Below, in pieces: positions 14,967 to 22,304 of a stretch of DNA of 23,104 bases (positions are counted from its first letter, which is position 1; each line of letters begins with the position of its first letter). The notes beneath the pieces were generated by a model. That model was not told the DNA's origin and ran no database searches. It saw only the letters and a list, made by a program, of their open reading frames with translations. The stretch comes from a virus. Location of the stretch: positions 1-23,104 of the IMG/VR virus record IMGVR_UViG_3300009414_000080; one strand, given 5' to 3'. The position numbers and the translations under genes were made by a program.

Positions 14967-15362
14967 ATGGCAGACGACAAACTAAAAGCCGCCGCTACGC
15001 AGCTTTTTAACCTTGTCCACTCCTACGCCAACCCAAGCGGGGAGGAAGATGATTATGGCCGGTGGTATCCGATTAAAATGCTGCCCTGCTGTGAGAAAAT
15101 TGTACAGCCGGAAAGAGGAAACTTGTACTCATTTTTCCTCCACCAGCGTACAGTCAAACATGTTGCGATGGAATTCGGCGTATCGCCAGAAGCGTTGAGG
15201 AGGGAAGTGACTGAGCCGGATGGTGTATTCTTTAAAGCTGAAAGGAATTTAATGGCGGCCCATACAATAGAAAAGGTCAAAGAAAGTGTCAACTCTCGGC
15301 TTGAAGCGTCTGAATATATTGAAAAAATAAACACTATAAAGGAGGATAATGATGAGCAATAA
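14967..15362 (+). CDS. Unknown protein with possible helix-turn-helix (131 aa)
   Basis: ATG 14967 has AAGGAGA about 8 bases upstream. The segment YGRWYPIKMLPCCEKIVQPER, then a Phe/His-rich part (LYSFFLHQRT), and VKHVAMEFGVSPEALRREV resembles a helix-turn-helix (residues about 62-80). Two adjacent cysteines (PCC) and a later charged helix (KVKESVNSRLEASEYIEKIN) follow. I do not recognise the family. The gene overlaps the start of the next one by 11 bp, so the two are likely co-translated. Possible DNA-binding regulator, unproven. Confidence 0.55.
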   Translation: MADDKLKAAATQLFNLVHSYANPSGEEDDYGRWYPIKMLPCCEKIVQPERGNLYSFFLHQRTVKHVAMEFGVSPEALRREVTEPDGVFFKAERNLMAAHTIEKVKESVNSRLEASEYIEKINTIKEDNDEQ

Positions 15363-15564
15363 ACCGCGAGGGGGCGCACGGCGGGGAGCAGGGCGGCCCT
15401 TGCTCTATGGAGAGGAAACCAAACAGCTTACAATCACCCTACCGCTATTTTTGCGGGACGAGCTTGAGAAAGCCGCCTGGGCGACGAATAAAAGCCGGAG
15501 CCGGATAATCGCGGACGCCATGACGGCGCAGCTTCACAGCTCCGGCCTGGGACGGCCTCGGTAG
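15352..15564 (+). CDS. Ribbon-helix-helix DNA-binding protein (70 aa)
   Basis: GGAGG lies 6 bases before ATG 15352; the adjacent ATG at 15349 is only 3 bases away, so 15352 is preferred. The N-terminus carries PRGGARRGAGRP, a basic tail common on phage ribbon-helix-helix proteins, followed by a strand (KQLTITLP) and two helices (LFLRDELEKAAWATNKSRSRIIADAMTAQL) in the CopG/MetJ-like order strand-helix-helix. It would bind DNA as a dimer. As the last gene of the cassette it could regulate the duplicated promoters at 13740 and 14035, though no operator is proved. Confidence 0.72.
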   Translation: MSNKPRGGARRGAGRPLLYGEETKQLTITLPLFLRDELEKAAWATNKSRSRIIADAMTAQLHSSGLGRPR

Positions 15565-15579
15565 TTTTAAACTAAATCA

Positions 15580-15607
15580 GGGATAGGCTTTTTAAAGCCA
15601 TCATCCC
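15580..15607 (+). terminator. Hairpin after the RHH gene
   Basis: GGGAT (15580-15584) and GGCTTT (15586-15591) pair with AAAGCC (15594-15599) and ATCCC (15603-15607), giving an 11-bp broken stem with a 2-base loop, 15 bp after the RHH stop. The T run is absent, so termination efficiency is uncertain. Confidence 0.45.
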
Positions 15608-15614
15608 CCCACTT

Positions 15615-15682
15615 GGCCCGGATAAACTGAAGCCTTTGGACCCCTGGCTATCCGACAGGCGATTAATCAGTTTATCCGGGCC
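15615..15682. terminator. Perfect 16-bp inverted repeat between convergent genes
   Basis: GGCCCGGATAAACTGA (15615-15630) and its exact reverse complement (15667-15682) are separated by 36 bases. The element fills the gap between the convergent RHH and 147-aa genes. It is probably a bidirectional terminator; long symmetric arms also fit a protein-binding or recombination site. Confidence 0.55.
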
Positions 15683-15694
15683 TTTATAATTATT

Positions 15695-16138
15695 TCATTC
15701 GGCCTCATCGGCTATATTCTTAGCCGCTTTTATATACCTTTCCTTTAAACTGTCAAAATACTCAGCATCGCCCGCCCGGAAGTCTTGCCATTTCTGCCAG
15801 GATTTTAAAAGCTCTTTCCGGTCTAAAATCTGCTCTAAATGTAGCTGATACCCTTCTTTATTTATAAAGCGCCGGATATGCTCCTGGGGCGCTGTTATAG
15901 AATTGAATTTTATTACATGCCCTCGGCCATTATCAAAATAAATAGGCATCCAATAAAGCCAAAAATCAACGGCCATAATCTCTCCCTCAGAGTCGAGGTG
16001 TGGATTATAGCGCACAAGCTCGACGGCATCAAGCGCGTGCTTCCCGTTAGGGGGATCATTCCCCGGATATATAACGGACATAAAACTCGGCGCCTCTTTA
16101 AAGGGCTTTAAATGGCCCTCAATCTCAGTCAGCATCAT
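15695..16138 (-). CDS. Unknown 147-aa protein overlapping the MuF gene
   Basis: The ATG at 16138 (second ATG 16135) overlaps the last 14 bases of the MuF gene, and there is no clear ribosome-binding site, so it is likely translated by coupling. The product is soluble, somewhat acidic, with beta-prone and aromatic segments (EIMAVDFWLYWMPIYFDNGRGHVIKF) then helices (EHIRRFINKEGYQLHLEQILDRKELLKSWQKWQDF). I do not recognise it. Directly after a MuF protein with a possible enzyme domain, a small acidic gene is where an immunity protein would be expected; alternatively it is a head decoration or assembly factor. Neither is shown by sequence. Confidence 0.65.
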   Translation of the reverse strand: MMLTEIEGHLKPFKEAPSFMSVIYPGNDPPNGKHALDAVELVRYNPHLDSEGEIMAVDFWLYWMPIYFDNGRGHVIKFNSITAPQEHIRRFINKEGYQLHLEQILDRKELLKSWQKWQDFRAGDAEYFDSLKERYIKAAKNIADEAE

Positions 16139-18734
16139 CTGCCAGGGTCATCCATTTGTCTTTAGCCATTATCACATCTTCTATTTTTCGCCCATCAGGT
16201 AAAAAGTGAATATGGGCCTCTTTAAATTTACCAACTAACACCGCAACATTCGCCTCTTCTGCCAGGACAATAGCCCGCAGCTCTGTAAGTAAATCAAGCC
16301 CGTTCTTCAATACAAGCTCATTCTCGGGATGGGCGCTATAATCCATAAGGGCCTTATCATCTAAACGTAGGCGCTTTTCTTCATCGGGTACTGCGCCCCA
16401 TTTATCAAATTTAAAATGACGGGCATCCAAGCGCCTATAATTGCGGCGCTTAAAATATAGCCCCCCCCAAGTTGGGGCTATTGAGGGCCTACTCCTAAGA
16501 TAAGCATAAGACCCGCCCCCGCCCGCTATATCCTCCGCAGGCGACTCCGCGCGACTGCGCTTGATGCCACGACGGATTTTTTCACGCGAACTGACCACGC
16601 GCGCCGAGTTTTCCAATATGCCTTTTTGAAAAAAATCAATAATTTCTTTGTCTGATGATTCTTTCAAATTTGCAACCGAATGATATAAATTAAATCCTTT
16701 CGGAATATCATTGTCGTCTATATCAAACCGATATTGATGGCGATGGCCTGCGGTTTCAATGCCCTTTGAATCCACCCAAGAAGAAAAAGAAATATCAGTT
16801 TCCCCCTCCGGGTTATATGCCCTTAGGGTAGTTATGTCGTCCACGTCGAGCCGCCTTCCCCAGAACTGGCGCAACTCTAAAACCTGATCAGGAACAGGCC
16901 AGCCCTTAATCTTATCTAAAAGCGCATTATGCTCCGTGTCCGAGACATTGACAAGCATCCGCTGGTCTCGTATCTCCATTTCCACCTCTTGCCCGGTGGC
17001 ATTTCGGGCCATCCGCTTTAAATACGCCAGCTCAATATCAGCCGACGTTGACAGGCGCGCCGGAATGTCCATATCCTCAAGCCGCTTAAAAATATCGTCC
17101 GCCAAGTTCTGGGTCCACGGGCCATTCGCCTCAATTTCCATGCTGCCACGGTATGACAGAGGAGTTTTCACGCCATCCAAATCCGCCGGTCTGTACCGTA
17201 TTTTCATCCCGTCAGAAAATTTAATTTCATATTCCTTACCTTCTAGCTCTGGATCATTATAAAAATCCCCAGGCGTTTCATATTCGCCCGAAGCCTTCAG
17301 CTTACCGCCCTTTAATGTTTTCCTAATCGGCACTTGTATATCCTGCACTTTACTAGTCGGGCGGGCGCTTCCGGCCCCCCAAGAAAACCGAGTCTCTTTT
17401 TTAATCCAATCAACTATTTTTTGCTCTGATTCTTCAGCTATTTTCAAAGACGCAAAGGATCTTATTTTTTCGGGGCCAAGCAAGTCGTCGCTCATACTGG
17501 GGTCAAGATAATCATTGTACATGTGAAAAGTTAGATCTTCCACCGCATCTCCATCAAAGCGCACCGCGCGCCCTTGCGCCCCATAGTTTTCAATCTTTTT
17601 TAAAGTTTCCGCAAATTGTATGGCATCTGGAGCCGTAAGAGAAATTTTGGCCTCTTGCAGCTTGGCTACTTCAAGCGCCTGGGCTGCCTCCTGTGCCTTC
17701 TTAGCCTCCGCCGCGGCCTTTGCTGCCGCCTTTTCTTTAAGGGCTTTCCTGCTGGCAATCGCGGCCTTTGGGGCCGCCTTGGTCTTAGGTAGCGGCGTCT
17801 GCGCTTCCAGAACCTCCTCGGGGACATCTTTGAACCACTCAGCCCGCCCGCCTATTAGGACACTGCGGCATAGATGAAAAGGAGATAGGCGAGGCGGACG
17901 CCCGAGGTCGGAATTAGACCACTCAACCAGAGTCATCGGCTCACGCTCGGAGGCCCTGCGACAAATAGGCGTAGTGCGGGAATCGTGCGGATTGGAATTA
18001 CGATAGACGGCCTCGTCTCCCAAGACTTCCGCCGCCTTTGTTTCATGTGTGCGGTTGATGATCTTGGACGATTCGACCCGCGCTATGGCCTCGGCCCGCT
18101 GCTGGATGGAGCGGGTGATCATTTTGCCAGACTTTGACTTTATGACAAGCGGCTTTATGCGGCCCGATTCAATCAAGCGGCTCATCAGCGTATCCGCCCG
18201 CGGGTCCAGCTTATTCACAATAGGCAACTCTTCAAAAATACTATCCATCATCGTCTGGCGGAACCACTCAGTCACATCGTCGCCGACGACGTTCATTATT
18301 TTATAGGTATCATTATAGCCGGTTTTTAAAACGGCTTTCTCTGACATTGAAACCAAATCAAAAGTGCTTTTTAGCTGGTCGGAATCTAAAAACTTAACGT
18401 TGAGATTCGCCCGCGCTAAATCCCGGCCCGCCTTGTGCATTTTGGGGATTATATCGTCGGCCCACTGCTGGCCGGGACCGATTAGATACTCGTCCACCTC
18501 CCCCATTAAATCATTGACTATGGCCGAGGCCGCGTCAACATTGGCCGGGATGTTCTGCAACTGGTCGCCCTTTGTCAGCAGCGTTTTAAATGCCGATTCT
18601 TTTAATGCTAGTTTCTCCTCGGCAGAATTGAAAATAGCTTTTAAATCAAGCGCCGCCTGCCCGACTACCTCGTCCTCTATTTCGTCGCGGAGCCGGTGCA
18701 TTTTGCTGATCATTGCGGGTATACTAAGTGCCAT
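16125..18734 (-). CDS. MuF-like minor head protein with long C-terminal, ART-like extension (869 aa)
   Basis: ATG 18734 overlaps the portal TGA (TGATG); GGAG lies 9 bases upstream. Residues about 205-295 carry the head morphogenesis (Mu gpF-like) pattern: ARVESSKIINRTHETKA, then HDSRTTPICRR, and PPRLSPFHLCRSVLI, with Cys258, His287 and Cys289 as possible metal ligands. Residues 316-365 are an Ala/Lys coiled-coil linker. Residues 380-680 form an unrecognised beta-rich part (RAVRFDGDAVEDL; KIRYRPADLDGV; IPARLSTSADIELAYLKRM, a segment I have seen in other MuF tails). Residues 680-825 have NLYHSVANL, GGGGSYAYLR, GGLYFKRR and ENELVLKNGLDLL, which I read as an ADP-ribosyltransferase-like H-Y-E layout. 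The family's usual length is 250-500. MuF proteins lie inside the head and some carry toxin or enzyme tails (the 'polyvalent' and MuF-toxin literature). MuF call firm; ART call tentative. Confidence 0.82.
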   Translation of the reverse strand: MALSIPAMISKMHRLRDEIEDEVVGQAALDLKAIFNSAEEKLALKESAFKTLLTKGDQLQNIPANVDAASAIVNDLMGEVDEYLIGPGQQWADDIIPKMHKAGRDLARANLNVKFLDSDQLKSTFDLVSMSEKAVLKTGYNDTYKIMNVVGDDVTEWFRQTMMDSIFEELPIVNKLDPRADTLMSRLIESGRIKPLVIKSKSGKMITRSIQQRAEAIARVESSKIINRTHETKAAEVLGDEAVYRNSNPHDSRTTPICRRASEREPMTLVEWSNSDLGRPPRLSPFHLCRSVLIGGRAEWFKDVPEEVLEAQTPLPKTKAAPKAAIASRKALKEKAAAKAAAEAKKAQEAAQALEVAKLQEAKISLTAPDAIQFAETLKKIENYGAQGRAVRFDGDAVEDLTFHMYNDYLDPSMSDDLLGPEKIRSFASLKIAEESEQKIVDWIKKETRFSWGAGSARPTSKVQDIQVPIRKTLKGGKLKASGEYETPGDFYNDPELEGKEYEIKFSDGMKIRYRPADLDGVKTPLSYRGSMEIEANGPWTQNLADDIFKRLEDMDIPARLSTSADIELAYLKRMARNATGQEVEMEIRDQRMLVNVSDTEHNALLDKIKGWPVPDQVLELRQFWGRRLDVDDITTLRAYNPEGETDISFSSWVDSKGIETAGHRHQYRFDIDDNDIPKGFNLYHSVANLKESSDKEIIDFFQKGILENSARVVSSREKIRRGIKRSRAESPAEDIAGGGGSYAYLRSRPSIAPTWGGLYFKRRNYRRLDARHFKFDKWGAVPDEEKRLRLDDKALMDYSAHPENELVLKNGLDLLTELRAIVLAEEANVAVLVGKFKEAHIHFLPDGRKIEDVIMAKDKWMTLADDAD

Positions 18735-20227
18735 CAGGCCGCTCCTATATTCGCCACCTTCTCATCTATTTCCTCGGCGTTGTCAGGTAGCCGCCCCCCT
18801 TGCGCCCGCTGCTGGAAGATGTTCTCAGTATCCGCATCAATTGTCTCCTGCTCCTCCTCGGCATCTACTCCAGGCCGCGTCAGCTCCAACTGCTCTAAAT
18901 TGTGGTAGTATGTAGCGTAAGAGATGGCACCCGCCTGTAGTGAGGCATTGAGCGCCGCCAGCTCTTGAGGATTGGCCCGGATGGCGACCAAATCTTTATT
19001 TATCTCAAGCCGTAACTTATCTGCGCTTTGTCCCGCCCAGGTAATCGCAAAAGACAAGGCGCTTTTGACCGCTGTTTCAACCACTTCTATCATACCGACA
19101 AGCGTGGCCTGTTCGCCCGATTGTCGCAGACGTAGCGTTTCGGCTGCCTCCTGTGCTTTCTTCTGTTCCTCCAGTAAGCGCGCGCCCATCGCCGCCATTT
19201 CATGCTTTTTGCGCTCCATATTCGCCAGCACTGCATCCAACCCCTGCCCGCTATACTCCATATAGTACGCTTTAGCGGCGGCATCCGAAGATACCCACGC
19301 CCGCGCTGTGCCGATATGTAATTGAGTCTTTGCCGGAAATCCGGCGGCAACTGGCTGCGGGAAGCCGGTAAAATGCAGGGCATTCTCCAGATCCGCAGAG
19401 TTGCGATATAATGACAGATTGAGGTCTGCCAAATCCTTTAAAGGCGGTTTATTTATTTTCGGAGTGAGGTCTGCCGGATTCAAAAACCAAACAGGCAACC
19501 CGCCGCCGGTTAAATTCGCCAGCTCTGGCACCTGCAATAAATCCCGGTCCCTAAATTTTGGGATTACCGGCTCATCGTATGGAATCCAATCGCCCTGCCC
19601 GCCCGAGTCCTCCTTTTTGCGCCGCCAAAGCTGGATACTATACACGCCATCCAGCACATCTAAGACTCGGTACTGCTCAACCTTTTCGCGGGTAAAAGCA
19701 TCGCCATCGGCGTCCTCCTCAAAAACATCTTCGCGGATTCGGACCTGAGTGATGATCTGGCGGCCCTCCTTGCGGCTCTCGCGCCAATCAACCACAGCCT
19801 CAGCATCAACGCCTACCAGGTACGGACGCGCATCTGCGCCCGCCTCCTCGCCCGCTGGCATATCAACATATATAAGCCGCCGCCCCACTTCCAGCAGCTC
19901 GTCCAGGCAAACGCGGCAAAAAGTCTTAGCCGGTATCCCGGTAAGCGTTACGTCCTCGCGCCAATCCTCCAGCGCATCAGGTAGCTCAAGGGAAATTTCT
20001 TTTCGGAAGGCTGCGCCGGAAAGGCCCTGCACGGTGCGACCCGTGGCACCATACCAGTCAGCGCGCTTTTTGTACGCTGTGTATTCCTGCGTATTCTGTC
20101 CCGCCAGCACCGGGATATAATCTCCCCCGCGCTCACGTACTGCGTCCAACCCCGCCACGGCATCCCGGCACCGCAGCCAGGATTTAGCCGCTGCGGTGTA
20201 CGTTTCATGCTGCGTATCAACAGGCAT
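18734..20227 (-). CDS. Portal protein, DUF4055 type (497 aa)
   Basis: ATG 20227 has AAGGAGG 7 bases upstream. It forms the dodecameric ring through which DNA enters the capsid. The central part contains PPLKDLADLNLSLYRNSADLENALHFTGFPQP, which is the strong DUF4055 signature seen in portal proteins of this type. An earlier segment, YKKRADWYGATGRTVQGLSGAAFRKEISLELP, also fits. Residues 340-385 form a helical stretch (MERKKHEMAAMGARLLEEQKK) equivalent to the portal stem/wing helices. The C-terminus is acidic (DAEEEQETIDADTENI). Position directly after the large terminase and before MuF is standard. 19 bp separates it from the terminase. Confidence 0.87.
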   Translation of the reverse strand: MPVDTQHETYTAAAKSWLRCRDAVAGLDAVRERGGDYIPVLAGQNTQEYTAYKKRADWYGATGRTVQGLSGAAFRKEISLELPDALEDWREDVTLTGIPAKTFCRVCLDELLEVGRRLIYVDMPAGEEAGADARPYLVGVDAEAVVDWRESRKEGRQIITQVRIREDVFEEDADGDAFTREKVEQYRVLDVLDGVYSIQLWRRKKEDSGGQGDWIPYDEPVIPKFRDRDLLQVPELANLTGGGLPVWFLNPADLTPKINKPPLKDLADLNLSLYRNSADLENALHFTGFPQPVAAGFPAKTQLHIGTARAWVSSDAAAKAYYMEYSGQGLDAVLANMERKKHEMAAMGARLLEEQKKAQEAAETLRLRQSGEQATLVGMIEVVETAVKSALSFAITWAGQSADKLRLEINKDLVAIRANPQELAALNASLQAGAISYATYYHNLEQLELTRPGVDAEEEQETIDADTENIFQQRAQGGRLPDNAEEIDEKVANIGAA

Positions 20228-20246
20228 TGCTCCCCTCCTTGACGAT

Positions 20247-21620
20247 TTATAATCCTAACACTGGAACACTCCCTCCTTCAATGCCGTCAAGCAAGAGATT
20301 CGTGAAACCCCACACCAGCGCATCCATGCGATTGGGGGATTGATCCCCCGGTGCGCCGGTATAATTTACCATTTCGTCCTCCAGTGCCGGAAATGCTCCT
20401 ACATGATGAATCCGAGCCTGTTCATACATTCCCGCCACCGGTTCAGCGCGCTTTATTTTCCCCCTTGAGGCTCTGACGGATTTATAGTATATCTGCCCGC
20501 CGCCGGGGATAGTACGCAGTAGCGCCTCAATTAAGTCTCCCCCGTTATTAGTTTCGCCGACCATTGCGTCAGCGTCCCACGTTTTATAAGCGTCAATCGC
20601 CCGATGCAGCGCCTCAGCCGGGGAATATATGCCGGATAAATCCTCCAGCACAAACCCCGAGGCGGCATCAATGTCCTCATCATCCCGCCCACAAACAATA
20701 ATACCCCATTCATCCGGCTCGTCAATAAGATAGGTTTTATTCGGGTCCGTGACAGCCGGGTCCAATGCCACTGTAATTCGCACCAGATCATCCGGCGCAG
20801 TCCGCACGCGCAGGGATTCCAACTGTCCCAGGCTCCACAATGCCCCCTCAACCTCGTCCAGAACCTCGCCATGTAGTTCCTGCCGCCCCAACCGCGTGCC
20901 TTCATAACGCCGCTGGACGCGCTGGACAAATGGCCCCGCCAGATTCGCCCGATTCTCCCAGGTGCTGCCGCCGGTGACAGTCGTCCCAGGGTCACCAATC
21001 AATTCTCGGATTAAAGGCGTCGGCCTCGGCGTAGAGGTCACAATCACACGGGGCCGACTGCCCAGGCGCAGGCCCATTTCCAAATTTATCCACGCCTCCG
21101 ACGCATAGCGCATTTTTGCCAGCTCATCAACCCAGGCGACTTCGGCCTGCGGCCCGCGCAACTGGTCAGGATTATCACCGCTATATAGATTAGCTATAGC
21201 GCCCCCCGGCCACGTCAAGCGGCGCTTCGACGGCTCATATTCCGGCAGATTCCAGGGGGGAGAACAGGCCAGTATTCCGCTTTCACCTTCCACCATAATA
21301 TCCCGCACATCTGCCGCAGTCTCGCCGAGAATGGAGATATATTTGACCCCGGCCTCCACCTGTTCGCGCACCCATTCCGCGCCCATTCGCGTTTTTCCGA
21401 AGCCGCGCCCCGCTTTAACCAGCCACACCGTCCAATCTCCTTCTGGCTCAATCTGGCCCGGACGAGCGTGGAAGCGCCACAAATAGCGCACCTGTAAAGC
21501 CTTTTCTGGCTCAAAGTTGTCTTTTATGCCGCCCAGGTGCTGCCGGTAAAACTCCCATCCCGACAGCCCCGCGGTATGAGCTGCATTTAAGAGCAGGCTG
21601 GTAGGCGATGATGCAGTCAC
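20247..21620 (-). CDS. terL: Terminase large subunit (457 aa)
   Basis: This is the packaging motor ATPase and nuclease. Walker A is KAGRGFGKT (residues 69-77), Walker B VAWVDE (161-166) with catalytic Glu166, and the coupling motif TSTPRPT is at 195-201. The C-terminal RNase H-like nuclease shows ALDPAVTD (Asp287), GETNNGGD (Glu356) and NRMDALVW (Asp433), the three acidic ligands for metal. The length is at the shorter end of the family. ATG 21620 overlaps the TGA of the DUF1064 gene (ATGA), so the two are coupled. It acts with the small terminase at the portal vertex. The terminase subgroup (cos or pac) cannot be told from the sequence alone. Confidence 0.93.
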   Translation of the reverse strand: MTASSPTSLLLNAAHTAGLSGWEFYRQHLGGIKDNFEPEKALQVRYLWRFHARPGQIEPEGDWTVWLVKAGRGFGKTRMGAEWVREQVEAGVKYISILGETAADVRDIMVEGESGILACSPPWNLPEYEPSKRRLTWPGGAIANLYSGDNPDQLRGPQAEVAWVDELAKMRYASEAWINLEMGLRLGSRPRVIVTSTPRPTPLIRELIGDPGTTVTGGSTWENRANLAGPFVQRVQRRYEGTRLGRQELHGEVLDEVEGALWSLGQLESLRVRTAPDDLVRITVALDPAVTDPNKTYLIDEPDEWGIIVCGRDDEDIDAASGFVLEDLSGIYSPAEALHRAIDAYKTWDADAMVGETNNGGDLIEALLRTIPGGGQIYYKSVRASRGKIKRAEPVAGMYEQARIHHVGAFPALEDEMVNYTGAPGDQSPNRMDALVWGFTNLLLDGIEGGSVPVLGL

Positions 21621-21949
21621 GTTTCTCTGATCTCCTGGCCGTATTCCGCTTTAAAATGCTTAGCTTTCCATTTGTAAATCGGCGTCCTCAGTCCCTTGCA
21701 ATCCTCCACGACCTCCTTGGCACCTTCCCAGTAGACGAAATCTGCAATGTATTTCCCGATCTTCTCGCCCTGTACGTGCAGGAGATACGGCACTTGCAGA
21801 CGCAGACTGTGTATTTCTCCGGCCCTTTCCAGCAGCTTTAAATCCATATAGCGGCGGCTCTCGCGCAGGGAATCAAACCGATGGCCGTCAATATACGTTT
21901 TTTTAGCGCCGTATTTATTCCGGGAGCGCATCCCTGATTTTTGCCTCAT
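21617..21949 (-). CDS. DUF1064 family nuclease (110 aa)
   Basis: A phage-specific small nuclease of the PD-(D/E)XK type. Residues 1-30 carry SRNKYGAKKTYIDGHRFDSLRE, the DUF1064 hallmark with Glu30; then YIADFVYWE (Asp70) and VEDCKG (Asp83-Cys-Lys85) provide the D...(D/E)xK core. ATG 21949 is preferred, with GAGG nine bases before it; an upstream TTG at 21958 adds three residues but has no site. The gene overlaps the small terminase by 35 bp and the large terminase by 4 bp. Family members are often found near replication genes and are proposed Holliday-junction resolvases or endonucleases; here the position between terminase subunits suggests a packaging-linked role such as branch trimming, which is inference. 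Confidence 0.82.
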   Translation of the reverse strand: MRQKSGMRSRNKYGAKKTYIDGHRFDSLRESRRYMDLKLLERAGEIHSLRLQVPYLLHVQGEKIGKYIADFVYWEGAKEVVEDCKGLRTPIYKWKAKHFKAEYGQEIRET

Positions 21950-22304
21950 AGTCCTCAACCTCGGCTATTAGCTCGTCCAGCGCCACCACGCCCTCGTCGG
22001 CCCTGTGTGTATGCTCTACCGCGGCCTTGTCCGTCTGCCCCAAGAGCTGCTTTCCGAGCCAAATCAGCATAGTCGTATTCCCGTCCCGCACCGCCTTCAC
22101 CCACTGCGCCCGCTTCAGGGAAATATCCCGCAGCTTCTGCCCGCGCTCCAGCGCCTGCCTGTATTCCTTTTTTCGTAGATAGCGCTGTAGCGTGTTGCGG
22201 GACACTCCAAAAAACAACGCCATTTCCTCATTGGTCGGGTGCATGAGCGCCAGCCGTTCCAGGTTATCCGGCGTCAGCTCGTCAACTTTTATACCCTGTG
22301 CCAT
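21915..22304 (-). CDS. Terminase small subunit (129 aa)
   Basis: ATG 22304 has GGAGG 6 bases upstream, inside the end of the methyltransferase gene. An N-terminal helix-turn-helix at about 24-43 (TNEEMALFFGVSRNTLQRYL) would read the packaging site; LKRAQWVKAVRDGNTTMLIWLGKQLLGQTDK is the central signature common in small terminases of this type. A C-terminal acidic helix (VALDELIAEVEDYEAKIRDAL) probably contacts the large subunit or oligomerises. Length is typical. The methyltransferase end overlaps it by 23 bp and its own end overlaps the nuclease gene. Confidence 0.82.
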   Translation of the reverse strand: MAQGIKVDELTPDNLERLALMHPTNEEMALFFGVSRNTLQRYLRKKEYRQALERGQKLRDISLKRAQWVKAVRDGNTTMLIWLGKQLLGQTDKAAVEHTHRADEGVVALDELIAEVEDYEAKIRDALPE

